Source: Roseiarcus sp050012775 (GTDB lineage: Bacteria > Pseudomonadota > Alphaproteobacteria > Rhizobiales > Beijerinckiaceae). From it: a DNA stretch of 64,000 nt. The stretch is from the NCBI GenBank assembly GCA_050012775.1, contig JBEKGN010000024.1, forward strand, positions 1 through 64,000, given 5' to 3'. Shown here in pieces: positions 39,005-47,664 of the stretch. The notes beneath the pieces were generated by a model. It was not told the origin of the DNA. It did not search any database and saw only the letters and a list, made by a program, of their open reading frames with translations. How positions within the stretch are numbered: the stretch's first letter is position 1; every line of letters begins with the position of its first letter. Made by a program: the position numbers and the translations under genes.

Positions 39005-40551
39005 AACTCGAAAGCTTCGTTGGCGGCCGCTGGATCTCAGGCGCGGGTCAGGCGCGCGCGCTCGTCAATCCCGTCACCGGCGAAACGATTGCGGAGGCCG
39101 ACAGCGCCGGCCTTGATCTTGCCGCGGCAATGGACTTCGCCCGCGACAAGGGCGGCGCTGCGCTGCGCGCCATGACATTCGCCGAACGGGGCGCGCTGCT
39201 GAAAGCCGTGGCGGACGTATTGACCGCCAACCGCCCCAGATACGAGACGATCGCCCGGCTCAACTCGGGCAACACGAAAGTCGACGCCGCGATCGACATC
39301 GACGGCGCCATCGCCACCCTTCGCCATTACGCGCGCATCGGCCAGACCCTCGGCCAGACGACCACCATCTTTGAACCCGGGCAGGATCAATTGGCGAAGG
39401 AGCCGGTGTTTTTCGCGCGCCACTTGTGGACCACGCGGCCGGGCGTCGCGGCGCAGATCAACGCCTTCAATTTCCCCTCGTGGGGCATGTGGGAGAAAAT
39501 CGCGACCGCCACCATCGCCGGCGCGCCCAGCATGGCGAAACCCGCCACCGCCACCGCGCTGCTCGCCCATGACATGATGCGTGACGTGATCGCCGCGGGC
39601 GTCGCTCCCGCCGGGGTCTTCAGCATCGTCTGCGGCGCGGGCGAAGGCCTGCTCGAGACGTTGGGCGCGCAGGACTCGGTCGCCTTCACCGGTTCGGCCG
39701 CGACCGGCCTGACGATCCGCTCCCATCCCAACGTGCTGGCGAGCGGCGCCCGCGTGACGATCGAGGCCGACAGCGTCAACGCGACCATTCTGGGCGCGGA
39801 CGTCGCGCCGGGCGGCGCGCTGTTCGATCTCGCCGTGCGCGAGGTCGTCAAGGCGCTGACGGTCAAGGCGGGGCAATTATGCACCAACATCCGCCGCGTG
39901 ATCGCGCCGCGCGAGACGGCGTCGGCCTTGGCGGACGCCGTGCTGGCGAGTCTGAGCGGGATGAAGGTCGGCGATCCCGCCGACGAGAGCGTGCGCGTCG
40001 GCCCGCTCGTCAATACGCGTCAGCAGAACGACGCGCTGGACGGCATCGCGCGCTTGAAGTCCGAAGCGCGCGCGCTGACCGGCGGCGCCGCGCCCGAAGG
40101 CCTCGCCGGGGCCTTTGTCGCGCCGACCCTGCTGATGGCCGACGACCCCGCGCTTGGACGCGCCATCCACGAAATCGAAGTGTTCGGTCCGTGCGCGACG
40201 CTCATGCCCTATCGCGACGCTGCGGACGCCATCGCGCTCGCTCGACGCGGCGGCGGTTCGTTGGCGCTCAGCCTGTTCAGCAATGACCGCGAGCTTCAGT
40301 CCGCCGTCGCCGCCGGGCTCGGCCCGTGGCACGGGCGGCTCCTGATGGTCGACGAGACGACCGGCCGCAACCATACCGGCCACGCGATCGTCATGCCGCA
40401 TTGCGTCCACGGCGGTCCGGGCCGCGCGGGCGGCGGCGAGGAGCTCGGGGGATTGCGCGGCCTGCGCCTGCACATGCAGCGCAGCGCCCTCCAGGGCTCG
40501 CCGGGCCTGTTCGAGCGGCTCGGCGCCGAGGCGAGCGAGGCGACCCTTTGA
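39001..40551 (+). CDS. boxD: 3,4-dehydroadipyl-CoA semialdehyde dehydrogenase
   Basis: 516-residue aldehyde dehydrogenase that oxidises the ring-opened semialdehyde from BoxC with NADP. Features: INAFNFPSWGMWEKIATATI near 155, FTGSAATGLTIRSHPNVLAS near 232, the catalytic Cys in GQLCTNIRRVI near 296, and a Leu/Arg-rich C-terminus with VDETTGRNHTGHAIVMPHCV and HGGPGRAGGGEELGGLRGLR. The last region marks the PaaZ/BoxD branch of the family. Followed by a 176-bp gap with regulatory repeats before boxC. Confidence 0.88.
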   Translation: MKLESFVGGRWISGAGQARALVNPVTGETIAEADSAGLDLAAAMDFARDKGGAALRAMTFAERGALLKAVADVLTANRPRYETIARLNSGNTKVDAAIDIDGAIATLRHYARIGQTLGQTTTIFEPGQDQLAKEPVFFARHLWTTRPGVAAQINAFNFPSWGMWEKIATATIAGAPSMAKPATATALLAHDMMRDVIAAGVAPAGVFSIVCGAGEGLLETLGAQDSVAFTGSAATGLTIRSHPNVLASGARVTIEADSVNATILGADVAPGGALFDLAVREVVKALTVKAGQLCTNIRRVIAPRETASALADAVLASLSGMKVGDPADESVRVGPLVNTRQQNDALDGIARLKSEARALTGGAAPEGLAGAFVAPTLLMADDPALGRAIHEIEVFGPCATLMPYRDAADAIALARRGGGSLALSLFSNDRELQSAVAAGLGPWHGRLLMVDETTGRNHTGHAIVMPHCVHGGPGRAGGGEELGGLRGLRLHMQRSALQGSPGLFERLGAEASEATL

Positions 40552-40727
40552 AGACAAGGCGGGAATATGCATCATATTGCACGCCTGGCCGAGACCTGGC
40601 CTCTCTATGTCTATGAAATATTGCGATTTCCAAAAAATCGCGCCGGGCCGCATCCGCTATTGCCTTTTTTGATTTAGGCACTATTGTGCATAACGACGAG
40701 CCGAGATTGAGCGGGAGAAAGAGCCCT
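40552..40727. promoter_or_regulatory. Regulatory region upstream of boxC with TGCA repeats
   Basis: Contains TGCA-TCATAT-TGCA (40568-40581) and GCACTAT-TG-TGCATAA (40678-40693); the latter holds the short dyad GCAC-TATT-GTGC. The second site is nearly identical in 16 bp to the site before the box operon. Both are candidate BoxR operators, giving boxCBA its own control point inside the cluster. The AT-rich stretch TTGCCTTTTTTGATTTAGG lies between them. Confidence 0.6.
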
Positions 40728-42392
40728 GTGACCAAGCGCATCGATTTCCAGACCGACCCGTCGAAGTATCGCCACTGGCGCGTCGCCTATGACGGACCGG
40801 TCGCGACGCTGTTCATGGACGTGGACGAGAACGGCGGCCTGTTCGACGGCTACCAGCTCAAGCTCAATTCCTACGATCTGGGCGTCGACATCGAACTGGC
40901 CGACGTCGTGCAGCGCATGCGTTTCGAGCACCCGGACGTCGGCGCGGTGGTTCTGCGCTCGGGCAAGGACCGGGTCTTCTGCGCCGGCGCCAACATCCGC
41001 ATGCTCGGCGGCGCGACGCATGTGCACAAGGTGAATTTCTGCAAATTCACTAACGAGACACGTAATACTTTTGAGGCGGCGGGCGTCGAGTCCGGCCAGC
41101 ATTACATCTGCGCGGTCAAGGGCGCTTGCGCGGGCGGCGGCTATGAGCTGGCGCTGGCGTGCGACCATATCATCCTCACCGACGATGGCGCGACCTCCGT
41201 GGCGCTGCCGGAAGTGCCGCTGCTGGCGGTGCTGCCCGGCACCGGCGGCCTGACGCGCGTGACCGACAAACGCAAGGTGCGGCGCGATCTCGCGGACGTG
41301 TTCTGCTCCATCGAAGAAGGGGTGAAGGGCAAACGCGCCGAAGAATGGCGCCTCGTCGACGAGGTGGTGCCGAATTCGAAATTCGATGAACGGGTCGCCG
41401 CCCGCGCGCGCGAATTCGCCGACCGGGCCAAGCCGGCGAACTCGGACAAGGGCATCGCGCTTACGCCGCTGCAGCGAGATTTCGCCGAAGACGGCTCGGT
41501 GCGCTACTCCACGCTCGAAGCGCATGTCGACCGCGCGAAGAGCGTCGCGACGATCTCCATCCGTGGGCCCGAGGACGCCGCGCCGGCCTCGATCGCCGAC
41601 CTGCACGCGCAGGGCGCATCGACGTGGATGCTGCGGCTCGCCCGCGAACTCGACGACGCGATCCTGCATCTGCGCCTGAACGAGCCTGAAATCGGCGTGC
41701 TCGTATTCAAGTCGCACGGCGATCCGCTAGAGGTCGTCGCCCACGAAAAACTCGTGACCGACAACGCCAAGACCGACTGGCTGGCCCGCGAAATCCAGCT
41801 CTACTGGAAGCGCGTGTTCAAGCGCATCGATCTCACCTCGCGCTCGCTCGTCGCCCTGGTCGAAAACGGCTCGTGCTTCGCCGGTTTCCTCGCCGAGCTC
41901 CTGTTCGCCTGCGATCGCTCGTACATGATGGAAGGCGCGTTCGAGGGCGACAATCGCCCGCCCGCGTCGATCACGCTGACGAGCGCCAATTTCGGGCCGT
42001 TCCCGATGTCGAACGATCTGACGCGCCTGCAGACGCGCTTCCTCGGCGAGCCCGGCAAGGTCGACGAGGCCGCCGGGGTCAAGGGCAAGGCGCTCGAAGC
42101 GGCCGAAGCGAGCAAGCTCGGCCTTGTCACCTTCGTCTTCGACGAGGTGGATTGGGACGACGAGGTCCGCATTTTCCTCGAAGAGCGTGCGAGCTTCTCT
42201 CCCGATGCGATGACCGGCATGGAGGCGAACCTTCGCTTCCCGGGACCGGAGACGATGGAAACCCGCATCTTCGGCCGGCTGACCGCCTGGCAGAACTGGA
42301 TTTTCCAACGTCCGAACGCGGTCGGCGAGAACGGCGCGCTGCGGCGCTACGGCACCGGCGCGCGCGCCGACTTCGACATGCGCCGCGTCTGA
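40728..42392 (+). CDS. boxC: 2,3-epoxybenzoyl-CoA dihydrolase
   Basis: 554-residue double-crotonase enzyme that opens the epoxide ring of 2,3-epoxybenzoyl-CoA and releases formate, giving 3,4-dehydroadipyl-CoA semialdehyde. Features: FCAGANIRMLGGATHVHKVN near 88, AVKGACAGGGYELALACDHI near 127, and a second domain near 370-400 with FAGFLAELLFACDRSYMMEG. The GTG at 40728 behind GGGAGAAAG is chosen; the GTG at 40686 lies inside the operator. The double crotonase length (usual 550-560) is intact. Boxes B and A follow. Confidence 0.92.
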   Translation: MTKRIDFQTDPSKYRHWRVAYDGPVATLFMDVDENGGLFDGYQLKLNSYDLGVDIELADVVQRMRFEHPDVGAVVLRSGKDRVFCAGANIRMLGGATHVHKVNFCKFTNETRNTFEAAGVESGQHYICAVKGACAGGGYELALACDHIILTDDGATSVALPEVPLLAVLPGTGGLTRVTDKRKVRRDLADVFCSIEEGVKGKRAEEWRLVDEVVPNSKFDERVAARAREFADRAKPANSDKGIALTPLQRDFAEDGSVRYSTLEAHVDRAKSVATISIRGPEDAAPASIADLHAQGASTWMLRLARELDDAILHLRLNEPEIGVLVFKSHGDPLEVVAHEKLVTDNAKTDWLAREIQLYWKRVFKRIDLTSRSLVALVENGSCFAGFLAELLFACDRSYMMEGAFEGDNRPPASITLTSANFGPFPMSNDLTRLQTRFLGEPGKVDEAAGVKGKALEAAEASKLGLVTFVFDEVDWDDEVRIFLEERASFSPDAMTGMEANLRFPGPETMETRIFGRLTAWQNWIFQRPNAVGENGALRRYGTGARADFDMRRV

Positions 42393-42417
42393 TCGAATTT
42401 CTAGAGGAGTGGAAGCG

Positions 42418-43869
42418 GTGACCGATCTCGTCAATGTCAGCTACGACACGTTAATCCCGAACAATGTCGGCCTGTCCTCGGACAAGCGCGTGCTCAAAGC
42501 GCTCGAAAAATGGCATCCCGGTTACATCAACTGGTGGAACGACCTGATCCCGGAGCGGTTCCAGAAGAGCATGGTCTATCTGCGCACCGCGGTCAGCGTC
42601 GATCCCAAAGGCTGGGCGAAGTTCGACTATGTGAAAATGCCGGAATACCGCTGGGGCATATTGCTCGCGCCGCAAGTCGAGGATCGCAGGATTCCCTGCG
42701 GCGAACATGTCGGCGAGAAAGCTTGGCAGGAGGTTCCCGGCGAATATCGCGCCTTGATGCGTCGCCTGATCGTCATTCAAGGCGACACGGAGCCCGCGTC
42801 CGTCGAGCAGCAGCGTTTTCTCGGCAAGACCGCGCCCTCGCTTTACGACATGCGCAACCTCTTCCAGGTCAATGTCGAGGAAGGCCGCCATCTCTGGGCG
42901 ATGGTCTATCTCCTCCAGAAATATTTCGGCGCCGACGGCCGCGAAGAGGCGGACGATCTGTTGCGCCGCCGTTCCGGCTCGGAGGAGGCCCCGCGCATGC
43001 TCGGCGCCTTCAACGAGGAGACGCCGGATTGGCTCTCCTTCTTCATGTTCACCTACTTCACCGACCGCGACGGCAAGATGCAGCTCGAGAGCCTCGCGCA
43101 ATCGGGCTTCGATCCGCTGTCGCGCACCTGCCGCTTCATGCTGACCGAAGAAGCCCATCACATGTTCGTCGGCGAGACGGGCGTCGGCCGCACGGTCCAG
43201 CGCACCTGCGAGGCGATGAAAGAGGCGGGCATCGACGATCCCTATGACATCGAACGGGTGCGCGCGCTCGGCGTCATCGATCTGCCGACCATTCAGAAGA
43301 AACTCAACCTGCACTACACGCTTTCGCTCGATCTGTTCGGCCAGGAAGTCTCGACCAACGCCGCGAACGCCTTCAACGCGGGCATCAAGGGCCGTTATAT
43401 GGAGCATCGTCTGGAAGACGACCACAAGCTCGGCGGCGCCACTTATCCCGTGTGCCAGCTCGTCGACGGGCAGATCAGGATCGTCGATGCGCCGGCGCTC
43501 ACCGCGATCAACATGCGCCTGCGCGATGACTATACCCGCGATGCGGCTGGGGGCGTCGGGCGCTGGAACAAGATCGTCGACGGCCTCGGCGTCAAGTTCG
43601 AGCTGAAGCTGCCGCACGAGGGTTTCAACCGCAAGATCGGCGTCTTCGCGGGCAAGCTCATCAACCCGGAAGGCAAGATCGTCCACGGCAAGGAATGGGA
43701 CGAGAGGATCGGCGACTGGCTGCCCAGCAAGGCTGACGGCGACTTTATTCAGTCATTGATGAAGCCCTGCTGGGAGCCGGGAAAATTCGCGGGCTGGATA
43801 GCGCCGCCGAGGGTCGGCATCGACAACAAGCCGGGCGATTTCGAATACGTGAAGCTACATATGGCGTGA
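42418..43869 (+). CDS. boxB: Benzoyl-CoA 2,3-epoxidase, diiron subunit
   Basis: 483-residue diiron oxygenase that epoxidises benzoyl-CoA with O2. Opening VNVSYDTLIPNNVGLSSDKR is characteristic. Iron ligands are in FQVNVEEGRHLWAMVYLLQK near 150 (ExxH) and FMLTEEAHHMFVGETGVGRT near 245. GTG 42418 behind GAGGAG fits best. It works with the reductase BoxA encoded 76 bp downstream, and the epoxide goes to BoxC. This oxygen-dependent branch competes for the same substrate as the Bcr reductase encoded 10 kb upstream. Confidence 0.93.
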   Translation: MTDLVNVSYDTLIPNNVGLSSDKRVLKALEKWHPGYINWWNDLIPERFQKSMVYLRTAVSVDPKGWAKFDYVKMPEYRWGILLAPQVEDRRIPCGEHVGEKAWQEVPGEYRALMRRLIVIQGDTEPASVEQQRFLGKTAPSLYDMRNLFQVNVEEGRHLWAMVYLLQKYFGADGREEADDLLRRRSGSEEAPRMLGAFNEETPDWLSFFMFTYFTDRDGKMQLESLAQSGFDPLSRTCRFMLTEEAHHMFVGETGVGRTVQRTCEAMKEAGIDDPYDIERVRALGVIDLPTIQKKLNLHYTLSLDLFGQEVSTNAANAFNAGIKGRYMEHRLEDDHKLGGATYPVCQLVDGQIRIVDAPALTAINMRLRDDYTRDAAGGVGRWNKIVDGLGVKFELKLPHEGFNRKIGVFAGKLINPEGKIVHGKEWDERIGDWLPSKADGDFIQSLMKPCWEPGKFAGWIAPPRVGIDNKPGDFEYVKLHMA

Positions 43870-43945
43870 GCGCCTGGCGCGCGGGGCGGCGTCCGGCCGC
43901 CCGCCCCATTTGCTCGCCGCAAGAAAGCCGCTGCGGGGAAAGCCG

Positions 43946-45142
43946 ATGAGCAAGCCAGTCAAGCAGCATCTGATCGACCCGGAAATCTGCATCCGCTGTT
44001 ATACCTGCGAGGCGGCGTGCAGCGTGCAGGCGATCGAGCATGACGGCGTCAACGTCGTCGTCAATTTTGACAAGTGCAACTTCTGCATGGATTGCATTGC
44101 GCCTTGCCCGACCGGTTCGATCGACGCATGGCGTGTCGTGAACGCGCCCTATTCGCTGGCCGACCAATATGGCTGGCGGGAATTGCCGGCGCAGACCGCC
44201 TTCGCGGATACGGCGTCGGAGGCCGACGCCACGATCGAGGCGCTCGATGCGGATGTCGCGCTTCTGCTCGCCGAAGCCCATGCCGGCGCCGGCGGCAAGG
44301 CGAAGGCGCCGCGCTCGGCGACCAAACCCACGATCAATCTCTATACGCTGACCAAGCCGGCCGAAGCCACGGTGCAAGGCAACTACCGCCTGACCGCCGA
44401 TGGCGCCGACAATGACGTGCGTCACATCATTCTCGATCTGGGCGGCCAGCCTTTTCCAGTGCTCGAAGGGCAGAGCATCGGCGTCATTCCGCCCGGCGTC
44501 GATGCGGACGGCAAGCCCTATCTGCCGCGGCTCTATTCCGTATCGAGCCCGCGCGACGGCGAGCGGCCCAATTTCAACAATCTTTCGCTGACGGTGAAGC
44601 GCGAACAGCGGGGCGTGTGCTCGAATTATATCTGCGATCTCAAGAAGGGCGACAAGGTGCGCCTCGTCGGCCCGTTCGGCGCGACGTTCTTGATGCCGAA
44701 CGATCCCAAGGCGCGGCTGCTGATGATCTGCACCGGCACGGGTTCGGCGCCGTTCCGCGCGTTCACCATGCGCCGCCAGCGCAACGGCGCGGACGAGGGG
44801 GCGAGCATGACGCTCGTGTTCGGCGCCCGCACGCCGAATTCGCTGCCCTATTTCGGCCCGTTGAACAAAGTGCCTGACACGGTTTTGAAGAAGCACCTCG
44901 TCTTCAGCCGCGCCGAAGGACGCCCGAAGCTTTACGTGCAGGACAAGCTGCGCGAGGAGCAAGAGGCGATCGCCGAGCTTCTCAGCGATCCCAACGCCTA
45001 TATCTATGTCTGCGGCCTGCGCGCGATGGAAAAGGGCGTCGAGGAGGCGCTCGGCGGGATCGCCGAAGGCATGGGCTTGCAATGGCGCAGCTTGCGCGAC
45101 GCCATGCGCGAGGAAGGCCGCTACCACATCGAGACCTATTGA
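43946..45142 (+). CDS. boxA: Benzoyl-CoA 2,3-epoxidase reductase subunit
   Basis: 398-residue flavo-iron-sulfur reductase passing NADPH electrons to BoxB. The N-terminus has two [4Fe-4S] sites (CIRCYTCEAACSVQAI and CNFCMDCIAPCPTGSI). The rest is a ferredoxin-NADP-reductase module: FAD site LPRLYSVSSPRDGERPN near 195, CSNYICDLKKGDKVRLVGP, NADP site CTGTGSAPFRAFTMRRQ near 269, and a C-terminal YHIETY aromatic end. A charged linker of about 50 residues joins the modules. Last structural gene before boxR. Confidence 0.93.
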   Translation: MSKPVKQHLIDPEICIRCYTCEAACSVQAIEHDGVNVVVNFDKCNFCMDCIAPCPTGSIDAWRVVNAPYSLADQYGWRELPAQTAFADTASEADATIEALDADVALLLAEAHAGAGGKAKAPRSATKPTINLYTLTKPAEATVQGNYRLTADGADNDVRHIILDLGGQPFPVLEGQSIGVIPPGVDADGKPYLPRLYSVSSPRDGERPNFNNLSLTVKREQRGVCSNYICDLKKGDKVRLVGPFGATFLMPNDPKARLLMICTGTGSAPFRAFTMRRQRNGADEGASMTLVFGARTPNSLPYFGPLNKVPDTVLKKHLVFSRAEGRPKLYVQDKLREEQEAIAELLSDPNAYIYVCGLRAMEKGVEEALGGIAEGMGLQWRSLRDAMREEGRYHIETY

Positions 45143-45347
45143 TGAACGCTCCCCGCCGCAGTCGCGAGCCGCCCCCGCTCTTCATCCATCGCATTCGCGT
45201 TGGATGGGCCGATTGCAATCGGAGCTCGTCGCGTCAGCCCGACAGGACGCTACGTCGGCGGCGATTCATCCGCCAGGGCGGAAATATATTGCACTACACT
45301 GTGGTGAGCGGTAAAATACGAAATATAATTCCTATTCGGTCATCGCG
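45143..45347. promoter_or_regulatory. boxR promoter region with a TGCACTA site
   Basis: 204 bp between boxA and boxR. TTGCACTACACTGTGGTGA begins at 45289; its TGCACTA core equals the core before the box operon. An AT-rich AAATATAATTCC region, a plausible -10 area, follows about 30 bp later. This suggests autoregulation of boxR. The upstream 130 bp show nothing else. Confidence 0.5.
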
Positions 45348-46262
45348 ATGAACGAGATCACCAATTTCCGCGGCGATGTCATCCACGGCGAATCCGTGTC
45401 TGGACGCTCGGACGAGGTTGACGCTTTCATCGCCACGGTCGGCGAGCGCGTGCGCAAGGCCCGGCAGCGCAAGGGCATTGCGCGGCGGGTGCTTTCGGAA
45501 TCGTCGGGCGTTTCCCAGCGCTATCTCGCACAGTTGGAAAATGGCGGCGGCAATATTTCCATCGCGCTCCTCTACAAGGTGGCGCAGGCGCTCGATCACC
45601 GCGTCGAATGGCTGGTGGGCGCAGACGATCCGTGGGGATCGGAAACCACCAAATTCGCTGAACTCTATCGCTCCGCCACGAGCGATCTGCGCCAGAAGGT
45701 TATGGAGATCCTTGTCGCCACGCAGCCGGCGCAGCCGCGCCGCAAGCGTATCTGCCTGATAGGCCTGCGCGGCGCCGGCAAGTCTACGCTGGGGCGGCGG
45801 CTCGGAGCGGAATTGTCGATCCCCTTCGTCGAACTCAACCGCGACATTGAGGAACAGAGCGGCATGCCCGTCACCGACGTCATGGCGCTTTATGGACAAG
45901 AGGGGTATCGTCGACTGGAGCGGCAAGCGTTGGAGCGGGTTGTGGCGACAGCCGACACCGTGGTGCTAGCGGCGGCCGGCGGCATCGTTTCCGAGCCGGA
46001 AACATTCGCTTTCTTGCTGCGCAATTTTCACGCGATCTGGTTGAAGGCGCCGCCCGAAGTGCACATGAAGCGCGTCCTCGAGCAGGGCGACGAGCGCCCG
46101 ATGGCGGGTAATCCCAAAGCGATGGAAGAACTCACCTCGATCCTGATGAGCCGCGAGGCGCTCTACGCCAAAGCCGAAATCATGGTCGACACGGAGGGAA
46201 AATCGACCGACGAGAGTACGCGCGATCTGGTGCAGGCGGTGCGCAAGCTCGGCGTCGCCTAA
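45348..46262 (+). CDS. boxR: BoxR/BzdR-type regulator with shikimate-kinase-like domain
   Basis: 304-residue repressor-type regulator. An N-terminal Xre helix-turn-helix (about 27-85: VRKARQRKGIARRVLSESSG, then VSQRYLAQLENGGGNIS) is joined by a linker to a C-terminal shikimate-kinase-like domain (about 134-300) with an intact Walker A loop GLRGAGKST at 139-147. In Azoarcus BzdR and BoxR this domain binds benzoyl-CoA and the protein releases from DNA. Directly downstream of boxA, with TGCA-type sites at the box operon, boxC and its own promoter. Whether it also controls the bcr genes is unknown; no such site was seen there. Confidence 0.92.
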   Translation: MNEITNFRGDVIHGESVSGRSDEVDAFIATVGERVRKARQRKGIARRVLSESSGVSQRYLAQLENGGGNISIALLYKVAQALDHRVEWLVGADDPWGSETTKFAELYRSATSDLRQKVMEILVATQPAQPRRKRICLIGLRGAGKSTLGRRLGAELSIPFVELNRDIEEQSGMPVTDVMALYGQEGYRRLERQALERVVATADTVVLAAAGGIVSEPETFAFLLRNFHAIWLKAPPEVHMKRVLEQGDERPMAGNPKAMEELTSILMSREALYAKAEIMVDTEGKSTDESTRDLVQAVRKLGVA

Positions 46263-46278
46263 GCCCCGGTCCGCGCGC

Positions 46279-47082
46279 TCACCGGCTCCATTTCGGCCGG
46301 CGTTTTTCGAGAAACGCCAGCACGCCCTCCCGATAGTCGTCGGCAAATCCGGCCTCGCGCTGAAGCCGCGCCTCGACATTAAGATAATCCGCGCGATCGG
46401 TCGCGCGGGACGCGGCATCGACCACTCTCTTGATGCAGCCGAGCGCGGTGCGCGGCCCATGGGCGAGCTGACGCGCCACGCTCATGGCCGCGTCAAACAG
46501 CGCCGCGTCCTCGATGCAGCGCCAGATCAGCCCGAGCCGATCGGCCTCCTCGGCCGTCATCTCGCCCCCCGTCATCAGCAGCGCCCTCGCCCTGGCGGGT
46601 CCAAGCGCCTTGACCAGCGCCCAGCCGCCGCCGGCGTCGACCGAGAGGCCGACCTTGACGAAGGATTGGACGAACCGCGCCGACCGGCCGGCCAGAACGA
46701 TATCGCCGCACAGCGCCAGACTCGATCCCGCCCCGGCGGCAATGCCGTTGACGGCGACGATGACCGGCTTTGGCATGGAGGTCATCGCTGCGATAATCGG
46801 ATGATAGAGTTCATGCTGAATCGCTTCGAGATCGAACGTCTCTTTCTGTTTGCGCGGATCGCGTTCGCTCAAATCCTGGCCGGCGCAAAAGGCCTTGCCG
46901 GCGCCCGTCAGCAGCACCGCGCCGACGGCGTCGTCAGCCGCGCAGGCGGCAATCCTTTCGCGCAACAAAAGCATCAGCGCGCGCGACAGCGCATTGAGGC
47001 GCGAGGGCCGGTTGAGCGTCAGAATCGCCACGCCGTCCTCATGGCGTAACGTAACGAGTTCCCCGTCGGTCGATGCGCTCAT
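46279..47082 (-). CDS. Enoyl-CoA hydratase/isomerase, PaaG-like
   Basis: 267-residue crotonase. Signature pieces: LTLNRPSRLNALSRALMLLL near 18, KAFCAGQDLSERDPRKQ near 64, where AGQDLSER is typical of PaaG-type 1,2-epoxyphenylacetyl-CoA isomerases, AVNGIAAGAGSSLALCGDIV near 112, and SVDAGGGWALVKALG near 147. It is convergent with boxR, 16 bp apart. It could handle a beta-oxidation step after the box pathway or belong to phenylacetate metabolism; no other paa gene is in the window. Confidence 0.82.
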   Translation of the reverse strand: MSASTDGELVTLRHEDGVAILTLNRPSRLNALSRALMLLLRERIAACAADDAVGAVLLTGAGKAFCAGQDLSERDPRKQKETFDLEAIQHELYHPIIAAMTSMPKPVIVAVNGIAAGAGSSLALCGDIVLAGRSARFVQSFVKVGLSVDAGGGWALVKALGPARARALLMTGGEMTAEEADRLGLIWRCIEDAALFDAAMSVARQLAHGPRTALGCIKRVVDAASRATDRADYLNVEARLQREAGFADDYREGVLAFLEKRRPKWSR

Positions 47083-47184
47083 TTTGACGTCTTCTCATTC
47101 TGCCGAGTCACGATTTTCACAGATTCGCGCGGCCGGGGGATTTGCTATTTCGCTGATTCGGCGCAACGGCGAATGGCGGCGAAG

Positions 47185-47385
47185 ATGGAGCCTGATGCGC
47201 GATCGAGTGAAGCGCGTTTTGCCGGGCATGTCGATTCCTTGGCGGCTGCGCCGCGAGGACCGGGCGCGGCCGCCGAAGGATTATTGTACGGGCCGGTTGA
47301 CGCCTGGCGAGCGCAAGAGCGTCGAGCCTGGAGTCGCGCTGGCCGACGCGGTCAATCCGCCGATTCATGAGGCCCATGAGAGACG
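47185..47385 (+). mobile_element. Degenerate IS701-family transposase N-terminus
   Basis: Two frames together resemble the start of an IS701-type DDE transposase: ATG 47185 gives MEPDARSSEARFAGHVDSLA, and after a frame change comes KDYCTGRLTPGERKSVEP (about 47275-47330), matching the family pattern RFxxYVxxLxxxLGH...DYCTGLLxPGERKSVEPMAA. The expected MAA after EP reads GVA. No catalytic domain follows. It occupies the middle of the 430-bp gap between the PaaG-like gene and tRNA-Gly. The remaining parts of 47083-47511 show nothing else. Confidence 0.65.
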
Positions 47386-47511
47386 GATATCGAGCGAAAT
47401 ATCGACTCGAGTTTTCCCGTCAACTCGGCGCCATCCGTGCTCCGGATGCGGTCCAAGGCGAAAACGGCCAAAAAGTTTGGACCAAGAATTCACTTAAGCA
47501 ATTGAATTTAT

Positions 47512-47585
47512 TGGAGCGGGCGAAGGGAATCGAACCCTCGTATGAAGCTTGGGAAGCTTCCGTTCTACCATTGAACTACGCCCGC
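47512..47585 (-). tRNA. tRNA-Gly (CCC anticodon)
   Basis: The 74-nt gene including encoded CCA folds as a full cloverleaf. Acceptor GCGGGCG pairs with CGCCCGC, discriminator U; D-arm GTTCAATGGTAGAAC; anticodon stem GAAGC/GCTTC with loop TTCCCAA; T-loop TTCGATT. Anticodon CCC reads GGG glycine codons. Its 3' end faces the aromatic gene region and its 5' side faces dcd, the usual geometry for an island inserted at a tRNA 3' end, but no integrase is visible. Confidence 0.95.
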
Positions 47586-47664
47586 GTTTTCCCCTTAAGG
47601 GACGGCGCGAAATCGCTTATAGCCCGCAGCGCGCTCAGGCGACAAGCCGGAGAAGCGGGATTCT

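Noticed and set aside
47512..47585. Attachment-site duplication of the tRNA-Gly 3' end inside the window
   Set aside because: I looked for another copy of the GCGGGCGAAGGGAATCGAAC segment and did not find one, so no att site is annotated.
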